Source: Alkalihalophilus pseudofirmus (lineage in GTDB: Bacteria; Bacillota; Bacilli; Bacillales; Bacillaceae_D). Taken from it: 64,000 nt of DNA. The notes below the pieces were generated by a model, which searched no databases, was not told where the DNA came from, and worked only from the letters and a program-made list of their open reading frames with translations. The position numbers and the translations under genes were made by a program. This document shows positions 55,601 to 64,000 of the stretch, in pieces. The DNA is taken from NCBI RefSeq assembly GCF_029094545.1, contig NZ_CP117835.1:4010001-4074000 (forward strand). The letters are read 5' to 3'. The first letter of the stretch is position 1; every line of letters starts with the position of its first letter.

Positions 55601-56025
55601 CACGCACATCCCGCAGGAGTCGATTACCTTCCGCCCCAATCAACGGAGGAAGGATGTTATATAGTGCACCCTCATCGAACTTGTTCGTTGCTCAGTGATT
55701 TAGTAAACGAAGGACGGTTCAGAATTTGAACTGAGCCTAACTAAATCGCTCCACATAATCATCACAAAATCCAATAACCCAGCAGATGAACTATACGTAG
55801 ACTCCTGCGGTGCCTAGAGCAGGGCTGAGATCCCAACAGGGCCAATGCCCGAGGAAGCTCAGCAGCTCATCGCGGAAAGCGAAGTATCGTTCAGAAGCGA
55901 CGACTATGCTATAACCCATGTTTGAAGCACTTTATGTTAGGTAACTTTTGAGAGAAAACTAAATTATCCGCTAGGCTATTACATAATGTAATAACCTAGC
56001 GGATGAACTATTCAGGAGCGGTTAT
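55601..56025. repeat. Long palindromic intergenic repeat, copy 3, right part
   Basis: Reads CACGCACATCCCGCAGGAG, CCCCAATCAACGGAGGAAGG, then gagcctaactaaatcgctcc, cccagcagatgaactatac and TGCCTAGAGCAGGGCTGAGA; ends near TTCAGGAGCGGTTATAACC. It is the inverted counterpart of copy 1 modules 1 and 2. A separate small inverted repeat ATCCGCTAGG...CCTAGCGGAT is at 55966-56003. Nothing coding in 55484-56057. Confidence 0.8.
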
Positions 56026-56057
56026 AACCACTGCATCTTATTCGTATCTATTGTTCA

Positions 56058-57158
56058 TTAAACATTAAAGCGGAAGTGTACTACGTCTCCGTCTTGTACT
56101 ACATACTCTTTTCCTTCTAGACGAACTTTTCCGCGCTCTTTGGCTACTGCCATTGAACCGGCATCAACTAAGTCATCATAAGATACAACCTCTGCACGGA
56201 TAAATCCACGTTCAAAGTCTGTGTGGATGATTCCTGCTGCTTGAGGTGCTTTTGTTCCTTTGCGGTATGTCCATGCACGTACTTCTTGGACACCTGCAGT
56301 GAAATAAGTTTCAAGGCCAAGCAAGTTATACGCTGCACGAATTAACTGGTCTAAACCTGATTCTTCAATGCCTAGCTCTTCAAGGAACATTTGCTTTTCA
56401 TCGCCCTCAAGCTCAGCAATTTCAGACTCAATTTTCGCGCAAACTACGATCACTTCACTGTTTTCACCAGCTGCAAATTCCTTTACTTGCTTCACGTAAT
56501 CATTGTCTTCAGGAGAAAGAAGATCTTCTTCACTAACGTTAGCAACATATAGTACCGGCTTACTTGTCAGAAGGTGCAGCTGCTTAACGATCTTCTCTTG
56601 TTCTTCTGTAAATTCAATGCTTCTAGCTGGCTTTTCTTCTTCAAATGCATCACGAAGAAGCTCTAATACTTCAAGCTCAGCAACTGCTTCTTTATCCCTT
56701 GTTTTAGCTAACTTTGCCACACGGCCGATTCGCTTTTCAACTGATTCAAAATCAGCTAAGATCAGCTCTAAGTTAATCACTTGAATATCATTAAGCGGAT
56801 TTACGCTGCCTGATACGTGAGTAATATTGTCATCAGCAAAGCAACGAACAACATGAGAAATAGCGTCAACTTGGCGAATATGAGATAAAAACTTGTTTCC
56901 TAGTCCTTCGCCTTTACTAGCTCCTTCTACGATCCCTGCAATATCTGTGAATTCAAATGCAGTAGGTACTGTCTTTTTAGGATCCACAAGTTCTGTTAAC
57001 GTTTGTAATCTATGATCAGGCACTTCTACAATCCCTACATTCGGGTCAATTGTACAGAATGGGTAGTTTGCAGATTCTGCACCTGCTTGTGTAATTGCAT
57101 TAAAAAGTGTTGATTTCCCTACGTTTGGTAATCCAACAATCCCAGTTGTTAATGCCAT
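56058..57158 (-). CDS. ychF: Redox-regulated ATPase/GTPase YchF (Obg family)
   Basis: 366 residues. P-loop GLPNVGKSTLFNAIT, switch region FTDIAGIVEGASKGEGLGN, and a C-terminal TGS domain (AWTYRKGTKAPQAAGIIH; GKEYVVQDGDVVHFRFNV). It binds the ribosome and hydrolyses ATP in preference to GTP. Position just after rpsF on the ori side is conserved in Bacilli; here the IS1182 and the repeat separate them. Confidence 0.97.
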   Translation of the reverse strand: MALTTGIVGLPNVGKSTLFNAITQAGAESANYPFCTIDPNVGIVEVPDHRLQTLTELVDPKKTVPTAFEFTDIAGIVEGASKGEGLGNKFLSHIRQVDAISHVVRCFADDNITHVSGSVNPLNDIQVINLELILADFESVEKRIGRVAKLAKTRDKEAVAELEVLELLRDAFEEEKPARSIEFTEEQEKIVKQLHLLTSKPVLYVANVSEEDLLSPEDNDYVKQVKEFAAGENSEVIVVCAKIESEIAELEGDEKQMFLEELGIEESGLDQLIRAAYNLLGLETYFTAGVQEVRAWTYRKGTKAPQAAGIIHTDFERGFIRAEVVSYDDLVDAGSMAVAKERGKVRLEGKEYVVQDGDVVHFRFNV

Positions 57159-57267
57159 AACGGCTCACTTCCTTTATTTATCAAATTCACATAGTTATCA
57201 AATATACACCCTATGTGATCATACTCTCTTAATATCCCTACCAATTATAGATACAGACCCACAAAAA

Positions 57268-57300
57268 AACAAGGTTATGATCATGAATCACTACCTTGTT
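57268..57300 (-). terminator. Intrinsic terminator of the DUF951 gene
   Basis: AACAAGGT / ACCTTGTT with a 17-nt loop and T7 on the minus strand. Confidence 0.75.
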
Positions 57301-57311
57301 CTGAGAATTAT

Positions 57312-57512
57312 TTATGAATTTGGCGCCTTCTCTAAAATCCGTTTCAATTTTTTTGTAAACTCTTTTCTTGGAAGCATGACACTATGCTGACACCCTAAGC
57401 ATTTAATTCTAACATCCATTCCCATGCGTATGATCTTCCAGCGATTCTCTCCGCACGGATGCTGCTTCTTCATTTCTACGACATCCCCGAGTGCAAATTC
57501 TTTATCTGTCAT
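57312..57512 (-). CDS. yyzM: DUF951 family protein (YyzM)
   Basis: 66 residues: ALGDVVEMKKQHPCGENRW and RIKCLGCQHSVMLPRKEFTKKL, the complete DUF951 pattern with a CxxC-like Cys set (PCGENRW; CLGCQ). AGGAGGG upstream. In B. subtilis yyzM lies next to ychF. A small basic protein, perhaps nucleic-acid binding (inference). Confidence 0.92.
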   Translation of the reverse strand: MTDKEFALGDVVEMKKQHPCGENRWKIIRMGMDVRIKCLGCQHSVMLPRKEFTKKLKRILEKAPNS

Positions 57513-57606
57513 CCTAGGCCCTCCTATCCAAGCTATCCATTTTGTTGCTTAGTATTATACACCAAAACGACCTTAGACGGGACAAGTAAACCAAACTAGG
57601 AAGCAA

Positions 57607-58629
57607 CTATTTCACACTGGCTGAATGGTTTAAAATCGGATAAAGCAAGATGCTTGCAAACACATATAGATTCAACACGCCATATAGAGGATACAAAATT
57701 GCAATTAAGGTTGAAAAACCAAATGTTGTAAGAGGCGCCATTAACGAAATGAGGAATAAGGCAATCAGCCACGCCTTCCCCTTTATATATCCTCGTAAGC
57801 GAGAGATGAGACCGAAAACCCCTGCTGCTGCTGTCGTATAAATAGCCATCCACAATAAGCCTGACATCACAATGACCATAAAATAAGGATAGTGCTTTAA
57901 AATAGCAAATAAAGGAATCTCGTAAAGCATAATATCACCAGCTACTTGAAGCAGTGATTCGTTGTATAAAAAGGAAATCCCTCCAAGAATAAGCCCGCTC
58001 CCTAAACTCGCTACCCAAATTTCACCCTTATGGCGAATTTCACCTCCTACGGCTGCAAGTACAGCTACAAGAGGAAGAATATTTAAAGATGTAAAAGTTA
58101 ACGCGGCCGGCCAATTATGCTGCTCATCTAATCGAAAAGAGATCGGAAACCCTTTTAACGTCTGAAAAGCAACCAACACACCAAGTAAGCAGACGATTAA
58201 AACAGGAATAATGACTGCATTCATTGACGTCATTCCTTTTGTATCCCATACAAAAAGCAGTACGACACAGCCTCCGATAAAAACAATTCCTAACCAATAT
58301 GGAAGATGAAGCACCTCAAGAGTAGCACCGCCCCCAGCAAGCATTATTACTGTTGTCGAGAAAAGGTAAAGAACGATCATAAAATCATATAGTTTAGTAA
58401 GCCTCTTCCCCATCAGTACATGTAAGATCGGTAAATAATGTTTAGACCGTTTTTGATAGCTGATCCCCATAATGATCGCTGTACAAATCGTAAATAAGAG
58501 TGCAAATAAAAAGATGGCTAGTCCGCTTTCGGCCCCAAAAAACTCCCATAACTCGCGACCAGAAGCATACCCAGCCCCAATCATCGTACCTATAATTAAA
58601 AACATCCATTTAAACCCGCCTGACCACAT
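57607..58629 (-). CDS. YkvI/YyaD-like membrane protein
   Basis: 340 residues with about ten membrane helices. N-terminal MFLIIGTMIGAGYASGRELW is the recognisable start of the YkvI/YyaD group, related to APC-type transporters. In B. subtilis the sporulation-associated yyaD holds this place between yyzM and yyaC, so this is probably its counterpart; I give no symbol since the paralog ykvI is equally close by eye. AGGAGGG precedes ATG. Divergent from yyaC. Confidence 0.75.
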   Translation of the reverse strand: MWSGGFKWMFLIIGTMIGAGYASGRELWEFFGAESGLAIFLFALLFTICTAIIMGISYQKRSKHYLPILHVLMGKRLTKLYDFMIVLYLFSTTVIMLAGGGATLEVLHLPYWLGIVFIGGCVVLLFVWDTKGMTSMNAVIIPVLIVCLLGVLVAFQTLKGFPISFRLDEQHNWPAALTFTSLNILPLVAVLAAVGGEIRHKGEIWVASLGSGLILGGISFLYNESLLQVAGDIMLYEIPLFAILKHYPYFMVIVMSGLLWMAIYTTAAAGVFGLISRLRGYIKGKAWLIALFLISLMAPLTTFGFSTLIAILYPLYGVLNLYVFASILLYPILNHSASVK

Positions 58630-58781
58630 CCCGCACCCTCCTCTCCTTCATTGCGTGAAACCTATGAATGACCTCCATATAGGTATTTTTCTAAATTTTC
58701 ACAATCTATTTTCACAACTATACGTATAGAAAGGAAAAAATATCCGTATACTGCTACTACTATGGCAAAGGAGCCGATGTT

Positions 58782-59429
58782 ATGAGTACAAACCATCGCC
58801 TTTTCGGAAAAAGTTTGACCCCTATTCGAGTACACATGGATGAAGATGATGCCAAATCAACACTCATACACAATCTCTTCACTCATACAAATGAGCTCAC
58901 CCGCCGCGAACTTGTTATTGTTTGTATCGGAACAGACCGCTCAACTGGAGATTCATTAGGTCCATTAATTGGTACTAAATTATCGGAGAAAAAGCTGCAG
59001 CGTTTTCATGTGTATGGAACGCTTGAGAAGCCAGTTCATGCCGTTAACTTGGCTGACCGCTTGAAGGAAATCGAACAATCGCATTACCGGCCTTACATTT
59101 TAGCCATTGATGCTTGCTTAGGGCGAGTGAACAGTATTGGAAAGATCTCACTTGCCAATGGCCCTGTTCAGCCAGGGGCTGCCGTTAACAAACAATTGCC
59201 GGCTGTTGGTGATATCCATATCACCGGAATCGTCAATATCGGCGGGATGATGGAGTATTTTGTGTTACAGAACACTAGATTGTTTACCGTTATGAGAATG
59301 GCTGATACGATCTCTGATGTCATATACTCTGTAGATCAACAACTGCCGCACCGAACAAAGCCAACGTCTTTACTCGAAAACTTAAAGCCTAATATTTTTC
59401 TCAAAACAAAAAAAGAGACACCTTTTTAA
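58782..59429 (+). CDS. yyaC: Sporulation protein YyaC (GPR-like fold)
   Basis: 215 residues. CIGTDRSTGDSLGPLIG and AIDACLGRVNSIGKI are the motifs of the YyaC family, related to germination protease. AAAGGAG 7 nt before ATG. A GTATA at 58724-58728 could be the -35 of a forespore-type promoter, but the -10 is weak. It reads towards the origin, opposite to its neighbours, as in B. subtilis. Confidence 0.92.
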   Translation: MSTNHRLFGKSLTPIRVHMDEDDAKSTLIHNLFTHTNELTRRELVIVCIGTDRSTGDSLGPLIGTKLSEKKLQRFHVYGTLEKPVHAVNLADRLKEIEQSHYRPYILAIDACLGRVNSIGKISLANGPVQPGAAVNKQLPAVGDIHITGIVNIGGMMEYFVLQNTRLFTVMRMADTISDVIYSVDQQLPHRTKPTSLLENLKPNIFLKTKKETPF

Positions 59430-59458
59430 ACGGAGCTTCCGTCTAAAGGTGTCTCTTT
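59412..59458. terminator. Bidirectional terminator between yyaC and the DUF554 gene
   Basis: AAAGAGACACCTTT / AAAGGTGTCTCTTT with an inner CGGAGCTTCCG hairpin; A-run on one side and T-run on the other. Confidence 0.9.
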
Positions 59459-59469
59459 TTGATCTCCTA

Positions 59470-60171
59470 TTAAATTAAATAAATGCCCGTAACTAATACT
59501 GCAACCACAAGGATACTTGGCAGTAAATTAGCCACCCTTATCTGCAAAACTCCTAAAATATTCAACCCGATAGCAACAATCATCACTCCGCCTGTAGCTG
59601 TCATTTCTACAATAAACATATCCATCAGCTCACTAGGAACATAAGCATTAATTTGAGTTGCTAAAATTGCTATCCCGCCTTGATACAGCACGACAGGTAT
59701 GGCTGAGAAAATAACTCCTATACCTAAGGTGGAAGTGAAGATAATGGCTGAAAATCCATCAAGCATCGCTTTTGTATAAAGAACCGAATGATCTCCGCGA
59801 AGTCCGCTGTCAAGTGCACCGAGTACAGCCATCGCCCCTACTACATAAATAAGAGTTGTCGTGACAAATGCCTTTGCTACCGACCCCTCTTCTTTTGAGC
59901 CGAGCTTCCTTTCGATAAAAGCACCCACCTGATTTAATCGCTTTTCTAAATCTAATTTCTCACCAATTAATCCGCCAATGACTAAACTTCCGATAACGAC
60001 TAAAAACTGTTCGCTCTTAAGTCCCATGTCAATCCCTAACACGACAACTGCCAAAGCGATTGCTTGCATGACAGTCGTTTTCACTCGCTCTGGTATCCCT
60101 CTCACTAACAATCCAATACAAGCTGCCACTATGATGGCAAGTCCATTTACAAGCGTCCCAGTCAACACCAT
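59470..60171 (-). CDS. DUF554 (YdfK/YqgA-like) membrane protein
   Basis: 233 residues with six or seven hydrophobic segments. LVNGLAIIVAACIGLLVRGIPER at the start and VVGAMAVLGALDSGLRGDHSVL with DGFSAIIFTSTLGIGVIFSA (shown as shorter parts GALDSGLRGDHSVLYTKAML and DGFSAIIFTSTLGIG) are typical of DUF554. Function unknown. Follows the cysteine-desulfurase-like gene after 25 nt and is probably co-transcribed. Confidence 0.87.
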   Translation of the reverse strand: MVLTGTLVNGLAIIVAACIGLLVRGIPERVKTTVMQAIALAVVVLGIDMGLKSEQFLVVIGSLVIGGLIGEKLDLEKRLNQVGAFIERKLGSKEEGSVAKAFVTTTLIYVVGAMAVLGALDSGLRGDHSVLYTKAMLDGFSAIIFTSTLGIGVIFSAIPVVLYQGGIAILATQINAYVPSELMDMFIVEMTATGGVMIVAIGLNILGVLQIRVANLLPSILVVAVLVTGIYLI

Positions 60172-60195
60172 CTCTACACTCTCTCCTACTCTTCT

Positions 60196-61344
60196 CTAAA
60201 ATGCTTGCTCTATCTCTATTAATGCCTCTACTAATTGTTTGACTTCGTCTTCTGTATTATAAGGGCCAAAACTTACACGAACGAGCCCTGTATCAACGGT
60301 TTCAAGTGAATGATGAGTCATTGGTGCACAATGAAGGCCTGCTCGTACGGCCATTCCGTAATGCTCATCTAAAATAAATGCCAGCTCATGACTTTCCACC
60401 TCTTTTAACCGGAAGGAACAAACGGCTAATCGTTGATGTAAATGAGCAGGACCGAAAACTTCTGCTGTTTCTAGCTTCCTAAGCCCTTCTAAGAACAATG
60501 CTAAAAGATTTTGCTCGTGTTGATAGACCTCATCAATTCCTCGCTTTTTAACATCTTTTAAAGCGGCGAGTAATCCTGCAATCCCCGGTGTATTCAATGT
60601 CCCTGCCTCATAACGATCCGGCCACTCAGACGGCTGAGTACTGCTCTCTGAGTAACTCCCAGTGCCTCCGTGCATAAGGGGCAGAAGCTGATAATCATGC
60701 TTAGAAATGAGGACCCCTGTCCCTTGGGGTCCTAATAAACTTTTGTGGCCTGCAAATGCCAACAGGTCAATTCCGTCTCTTTCCATATCAATGGACAAGG
60801 TTCCTGCTGTTTGTGAGGCATCGACAATAAGGATGGCACCAACCTCTTCGGCAATCTGCTTCACCTCTTTTAAAGGAACAATAGCGCCCGTCACATTAGA
60901 AGCATGTGAAACAATAATTGCTTTCGTACGCTCTCCTGCAGCCTCTCTCATCTCATCGATTGAAATGATGCCATCTTCATCCGGTTGGATATACGTAACC
61001 GAAATGCCTCTTAGCTTAGCAGCCTGATGCAGGGGCCTTAAGACAGAATTATGTTCAAAGGCTGTTGTTACAATATGATCCCCTTCTTCAAAAGGAAACC
61101 CGCTTATCGCCTGATTCAATGCCATCGTTGCGTTCTGATAAAACCAAACATGCTTGCCATTAGGTGCATTAAAAAAGGCAGCTAATTCGTTTCTTGCTTC
61201 CTGAATCACTCGGCCTGCTCTTTCAGCGAGCTGGTGTCCGCCCCTTCCAGGATTAGCCGCATATTCATTCACCGCTTCTATCATCGCTTCCCCTACAGCT
61301 TTTGGCTTAGGATAAGACGATGCGGCGTGATCAAAATAAATCAT
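60196..61344 (-). CDS. Cysteine desulfurase-like aminotransferase class V
   Basis: 382 residues, PLP enzyme of the NifS/SufS-like branch that resembles Enterococcus EF2568-type proteins. PLP Lys201 in FAGHKSLLGPQGTG; His in TAFEHNSVLRP; catalytic-type Cys339 in GLHCAPMTHHSLET. Presence of Cys and both substrate-binding motifs suggests Cys desulfuration, but a partner scaffold gene is absent. It lies between spo0J and yyaC, a place taken by yyaB or nothing in B. subtilis. GGAGAG precedes ATG. Confidence 0.85.
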   Translation of the reverse strand: MIYFDHAASSYPKPKAVGEAMIEAVNEYAANPGRGGHQLAERAGRVIQEARNELAAFFNAPNGKHVWFYQNATMALNQAISGFPFEEGDHIVTTAFEHNSVLRPLHQAAKLRGISVTYIQPDEDGIISIDEMREAAGERTKAIIVSHASNVTGAIVPLKEVKQIAEEVGAILIVDASQTAGTLSIDMERDGIDLLAFAGHKSLLGPQGTGVLISKHDYQLLPLMHGGTGSYSESSTQPSEWPDRYEAGTLNTPGIAGLLAALKDVKKRGIDEVYQHEQNLLALFLEGLRKLETAEVFGPAHLHQRLAVCSFRLKEVESHELAFILDEHYGMAVRAGLHCAPMTHHSLETVDTGLVRVSFGPYNTEDEVKQLVEALIEIEQAF

Positions 61345-61385
61345 AAAGACTCTCCTTTTTGCTTAATCCTGATATCTGCTAGAAA

Positions 61386-61413
61386 AAGAAGCCATCATAA
61401 TTGATGACTTCTC
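61386..61413 (-). terminator. Intrinsic terminator of soj-spo0J
   Basis: AGAAGTCATCA / ATGATGGCTTCT pairing on the minus strand followed by TTTTTCT. Confidence 0.8.
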
Positions 61414-61444
61414 CATTTATTCATGTTCTTAGTCATTTTAACAC

Positions 61445-62296
61445 TTAAGATTTCTCAGATTTCAGCAAAGCTAAAATTCTTTCTAAATCATCTTCTGAAA
61501 AATAATCGATCTCAATTTTACCTTTATTTTTACCCGGCTTAATAGACACCGATGTACCAAAACGAGAACGCAGCGTATCCTGATATTCTTTTAGCTGCGG
61601 AGTAAGCTGAATTTTCTTACGAGACGTTTCACGTGAAACACGGTCATTCATCTTGTTAACTAACTCTTCAACCTCGCGAACACTTAAACTCTCATTGATG
61701 ATCGTTTCAACTAATACTGCGAGTTTTTGTTTGTCTTTCACACCAAGTAGAGCTCTTCCATGCCCCATTGATAACGTACCCTCTGAGATAAACTCCTGCA
61801 CCGGCTTAGGCAGCTGCAGCAAACGGATATGGTTCGCTATATGCGGGCGGCTCATACCAAGACGAGATGCCAGCTGCTCTTGTGTGTATCCAAGATGCTC
61901 CATCAGCTTTTCATAGGCCATCGCTTCCTCAATCGGATTCAGATCTTCACGTTGAAGATTTTCGATTAAAGCAAGCTCCATCATTTTTTGTTCATCTAAT
62001 TCACGTACAACAACAGGAACCGCTTTAAGACCGGCTTTTTGAGCCGCTCTGAATCTTCTTTCTCCTACCACAATTTCATAGCCTTTAATGCTTTTCCTTG
62101 CAATAATTGGCTGTAATATTCCATGACTTTGAATAGATTCGGCCAGCTCGTCAATCGCTTTTTCTGAAAAAAGCTTTCGTGGTTGATATGGATTCGGTCT
62201 TATTTCATTGATAGCAATTTCTTGGACTGAATCTGGAGCTGATTCATTATGTTCTGGAAAAAAGGCTTTTAAGCCCTTGCCTAATCCTTTAGCCAC
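61445..62296 (-). CDS. parB: Chromosome partitioning protein ParB/Spo0J
   Basis: 283 residues. N-terminal MAKGLGKGLKAFFPE, ParB CTP-binding motif VVGERRFRAAQ and [20 protein letters not shown] with TQEQLASRLGMSRPHIANHI, C-terminal dimer domain ending DDLERILALL. The start codon is GTG and overlaps soj by 8 nt. It spreads from parS as a CTP-dependent clamp and recruits SMC. The coding sequence itself contains parS. Confidence 0.96.
   Translation of the reverse strand: MAKGLGKGLKAFFPEHNESAPDSVQEIAINEIRPNPYQPRKLFSEKAIDELAESIQSHGILQPIIARKSIKGYEIVVGERRFRAAQKAGLKAVPVVVRELDEQKMMELALIENLQREDLNPIEEAMAYEKLMEHLGYTQEQLASRLGMSRPHIANHIRLLQLPKPVQEFISEGTLSMGHGRALLGVKDKQKLAVLVETIINESLSVREVEELVNKMNDRVSRETSRKKIQLTPQLKEYQDTLRSRFGTSVSIKPGKNKGKIEIDYFSEDDLERILALLKSEKS
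61625..61640. promoter_or_regulatory. parS site within parB
   Basis: CGTTTCACGTGAAACA matches the 16-bp parS consensus at 15 positions (first base C for T). A parS inside spo0J is also present in B. subtilis. Confidence 0.92.
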
Positions 62297-63050
62297 TAGA
62301 CACCACTTCCTTTGCTAGATCTACATATACTTGTGCACCCCGAGATTTGGCATCATAAATAATAATCGGTTGACCATGACTCGGCGCTTCTCCTAAACGC
62401 ACATTACGAGGGATGATGGTATCAAATACTTTTTCACGAAAGTATTTTTTCACCTCTTCAATGACTTGAATACCGAGGTTCGTCCTAGCATCAAGCATTG
62501 TTAATAAAACCCCTTCAATAGCTAACTCTGTATTTAAATGCTTTTGTACAAGTCGTACAGTATTTAGAAGCTGACTTAATCCTTCGAGGGCATAGTACTC
62601 ACATTGAACCGGAATCAATACACTGTCAGAAGCAGTCAAAGCATTAATCGTTAATAAACCTAGCGAGGGAGGACAATCAATAAAGATATAATCGTAATTC
62701 TTCGATACAGTCTGCAGCGCTCTTTTTAAACGAACTTCCCGTGAAATCGTCGGTACAAGCTCTATTTCAGCTCCAGAAAGTTGAATGGTAGACGGCAGGA
62801 CATCAAGGTTTTCTACCGATGTTTTTTTGATAACGCTAACCGCCTCAACATCCTCGACCAAAATGTCATATACACATTCATCTACATCGCCTTTTTCAAC
62901 ACCTACTCCGCTTGTAGCATTTCCTTGAGGATCGATATCAACTAATAGAACTCTTTTTCCAATATAAGCTAAACAAGCACTCAAATTAACAGCCGTTGTC
63001 GTTTTTCCAACTCCGCCTTTTTGATTTGCTACAGCAATGACTTTGGCCAT
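62289..63050 (-). CDS. soj: Chromosome partitioning ATPase ParA/Soj
   Basis: 253 residues. Deviant Walker A KGGVGKTTTAVNL near the N-terminus, Walker B FIDCPPSLGLL and LDARTNLGIQVIEEV. ATG 63050 is preferred, giving MAKVIAVANQKGG as in other Soj proteins; GTG 63062 is possible. Soj regulates DnaA and works with Spo0J in origin segregation. Confidence 0.96.
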   Translation of the reverse strand: MAKVIAVANQKGGVGKTTTAVNLSACLAYIGKRVLLVDIDPQGNATSGVGVEKGDVDECVYDILVEDVEAVSVIKKTSVENLDVLPSTIQLSGAEIELVPTISREVRLKRALQTVSKNYDYIFIDCPPSLGLLTINALTASDSVLIPVQCEYYALEGLSQLLNTVRLVQKHLNTELAIEGVLLTMLDARTNLGIQVIEEVKKYFREKVFDTIIPRNVRLGEAPSHGQPIIIYDAKSRGAQVYVDLAKEVVSSG

Positions 63051-63078
63051 GCTGTCACCCACTTTCCGTTCACCTTAC

Positions 63079-63094
63079 TGTTGTATGTGAAACA
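63079..63094. promoter_or_regulatory. Degenerate parS-like site between noc and soj
   Basis: TGTTGTATGTGAAACA matches the parS consensus at 13 of 16. The remaining 63095-63320 intergenic sequence is AT-rich without other features I recognise. Confidence 0.35.
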
Positions 63095-63325
63095 ACTATT
63101 ATCTTAATAAATCATGTATGTACACTATCATCATTACCGTACATGTTTGAATGAATTGTTTGTAATAATCGTTAAAAATTGATAAGTTCCACTTCATTTT
63201 AACACAGTTCACATGAAAAAATTTAGAAAGTTGTGTGAGTTCAAAATTTCTTTTCTGACTTATACTGTTTCTCTAAAAGTGCCGTTTCATCTCTCGCTAG
63301 ATATGTTTAATCAACTAATAATAAA

Positions 63326-63354
63326 AATAATCTACCGATTGTCGATAGATTATT
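63326..63354 (-). terminator. Intrinsic terminator of noc
   Basis: AATAATCTA / TAGATTATT with an 11-nt loop and T-rich tail, overlapping the noc stop region. Confidence 0.8.
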
Positions 63355-64000
63355 TTTTAGGTATACGAATCGTAAATTGATAGAATTCTTCATTCTCTTC
63401 TTCATCGGCATCCACCTGCAAACCACTCTTTAAAACCATATCAACTGATTGTCGAATGGTATTCATAGCGATTCGCATATCTTTTGGATATGATTTCCGC
63501 GTTGCTTTTTTCTTAGGTTCAGGCTGCCCTTCAAGAAGCACTCGAACTCTTTCTTCCGTTTGTTTCACATTTAAATGCTTCTCGACAATTTCTTCAAGAA
63601 GCTGGACTTGTAGTTCTTCATTTTTTAAAGCAAGCAAGGCTCTTGCATGTCGTTCTGATATATGACGTTCTAAAATAGCATGCTGGACTATTTCAGGCAG
63701 GTGAAGCAGACGTAATTTATTCGCGACAGTCGATTGACCTTTGCCTAATCTTTGCGCCAAGCTTTCCTGTGTTAGTCCATGAAGTTCAATTAATTTTGCA
63801 TACGCAATAGCTTCTTCAATCGAAGTTAATCCTTCGCGCTGCAAGTTCTCGATCAAGGCAATTGATGCTGTTTGAGAATCGTTAAATTCCTTTACTAAAG
63901 CAGGGATCTTCTCCCAACCAAGCTTTGTCACAGCACGCCATCGTCTTTCCCCTGCAATTAACTCATACTTCCCATCGCGTTCACGTACAACAATTGGCTG
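63350..64000 (-). CDS. noc: Nucleoid occlusion protein Noc (5' end outside window)
   Basis: At least 216 residues; the frame runs off the right edge, so the N-terminus (membrane-targeting helix) is missing. Visible: [21 protein letters not shown] (ParB-type CTP-binding region, given in part), [17 protein letters not shown], an HTH with [20 protein letters not shown], and a C-terminal dimerisation part ending [11 protein letters not shown]. The [11 protein letters not shown] recognition helix distinguishes Noc from Spo0J (GMSRPHIANHI). Noc binds NBS sites and prevents division over the nucleoid. Confidence 0.94.
   Translation of the reverse strand, partial: QPIVVRERDGKYELIAGERRWRAVTKLGWEKIPALVKEFNDSQTASIALIENLQREGLTSIEEAIAYAKLIELHGLTQESLAQRLGKGQSTVANKLRLLHLPEIVQHAILERHISERHARALLALKNEELQVQLLEEIVEKHLNVKQTEERVRVLLEGQPEPKKKATRKSYPKDMRIAMNTIRQSVDMVLKSGLQVDADEEENEEFYQFTIRIPKK

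Overview
The window reads as the oriC-proximal part of the chromosome of a spore-forming Bacillaceae bacterium, probably related to the alkaliphilic/halotolerant Alkalihalobacillus-like lineages; genus level is my inference. The evidence is the Bacillus gene order on the right: noc, soj, spo0J(parB) carrying a near-perfect parS, yyaC, a YyaD/YkvI-like gene, yyzM, ychF, rpsF-ssb-rpsR, yybS, gdpP, rplI, dnaB(dnaC), purA, a Lys-Glu-Asp-Phe-Thr tRNA array, walRKHIJ, htrA, a CxxH/CxxC mini-gene and rlmH. Most of these lie on the minus strand, as expected for leading-strand genes with the origin beyond the right edge.

Left block (1-9.3 kb): a complete gas-vesicle cluster on the minus strand in the Bacillus megaterium order gvpA-P-Q-B-R-N-F-G-L-S-K-J-T-U, plus a second gvpU-like gene, with a convergent PAS-STAS protein at its end. 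GvpT and the long GvpU carry long acidic tails that switch to a basic Ser/Lys/Thr end.

Accessory block (9.3-34.7 kb): an RlmN-type radical-SAM methyltransferase, an orphan sporulation-kinase-like histidine kinase, an IS3/IS150-type element, PfpI and pirin proteins, a secreted Thr-rich protein preceded by a tandem pair of structured RNA units, DUF421, an aminotransferase, YjiH, DUF3231, a phosphatase, malate:quinone oxidoreductase, ahpCF, and an RpiR-controlled operon (RraA-like protein, beta-hydroxyacid dehydrogenase, TRAP-type permease, small membrane protein) with twin palindromic operators. A GNAT pseudogene with one in-frame stop lies between ~48-bp inverted repeats.

Core block (34.7-64 kb): the conserved replication/translation/cell-wall region. 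It is interrupted by a second copy of the IS3 element between purA and dnaB, and by an IS1182-family element between rpsF and ychF. All three insertions sit inside copies of one long palindromic intergenic repeat, and both IS3-type copies are at the same nucleotide position of the repeat in opposite orientations.

Other regulatory signals read directly from the sequence are three perfect DnaA boxes near rlmH, paired PurBoxes at purA, promoters for purA, the tRNA array and rpsF, a candidate PerR box at ahpC, and many intrinsic terminators. The most promising undescribed items are the tandem RNA at 16.1-16.3 kb (one compensatory base-pair change between its units and a hairpin over the ribosome binding site), the repeat-specific IS targeting, the gvpU duplication with a disordered tail, and the 121-bp structured tandem repeats upstream of walR.
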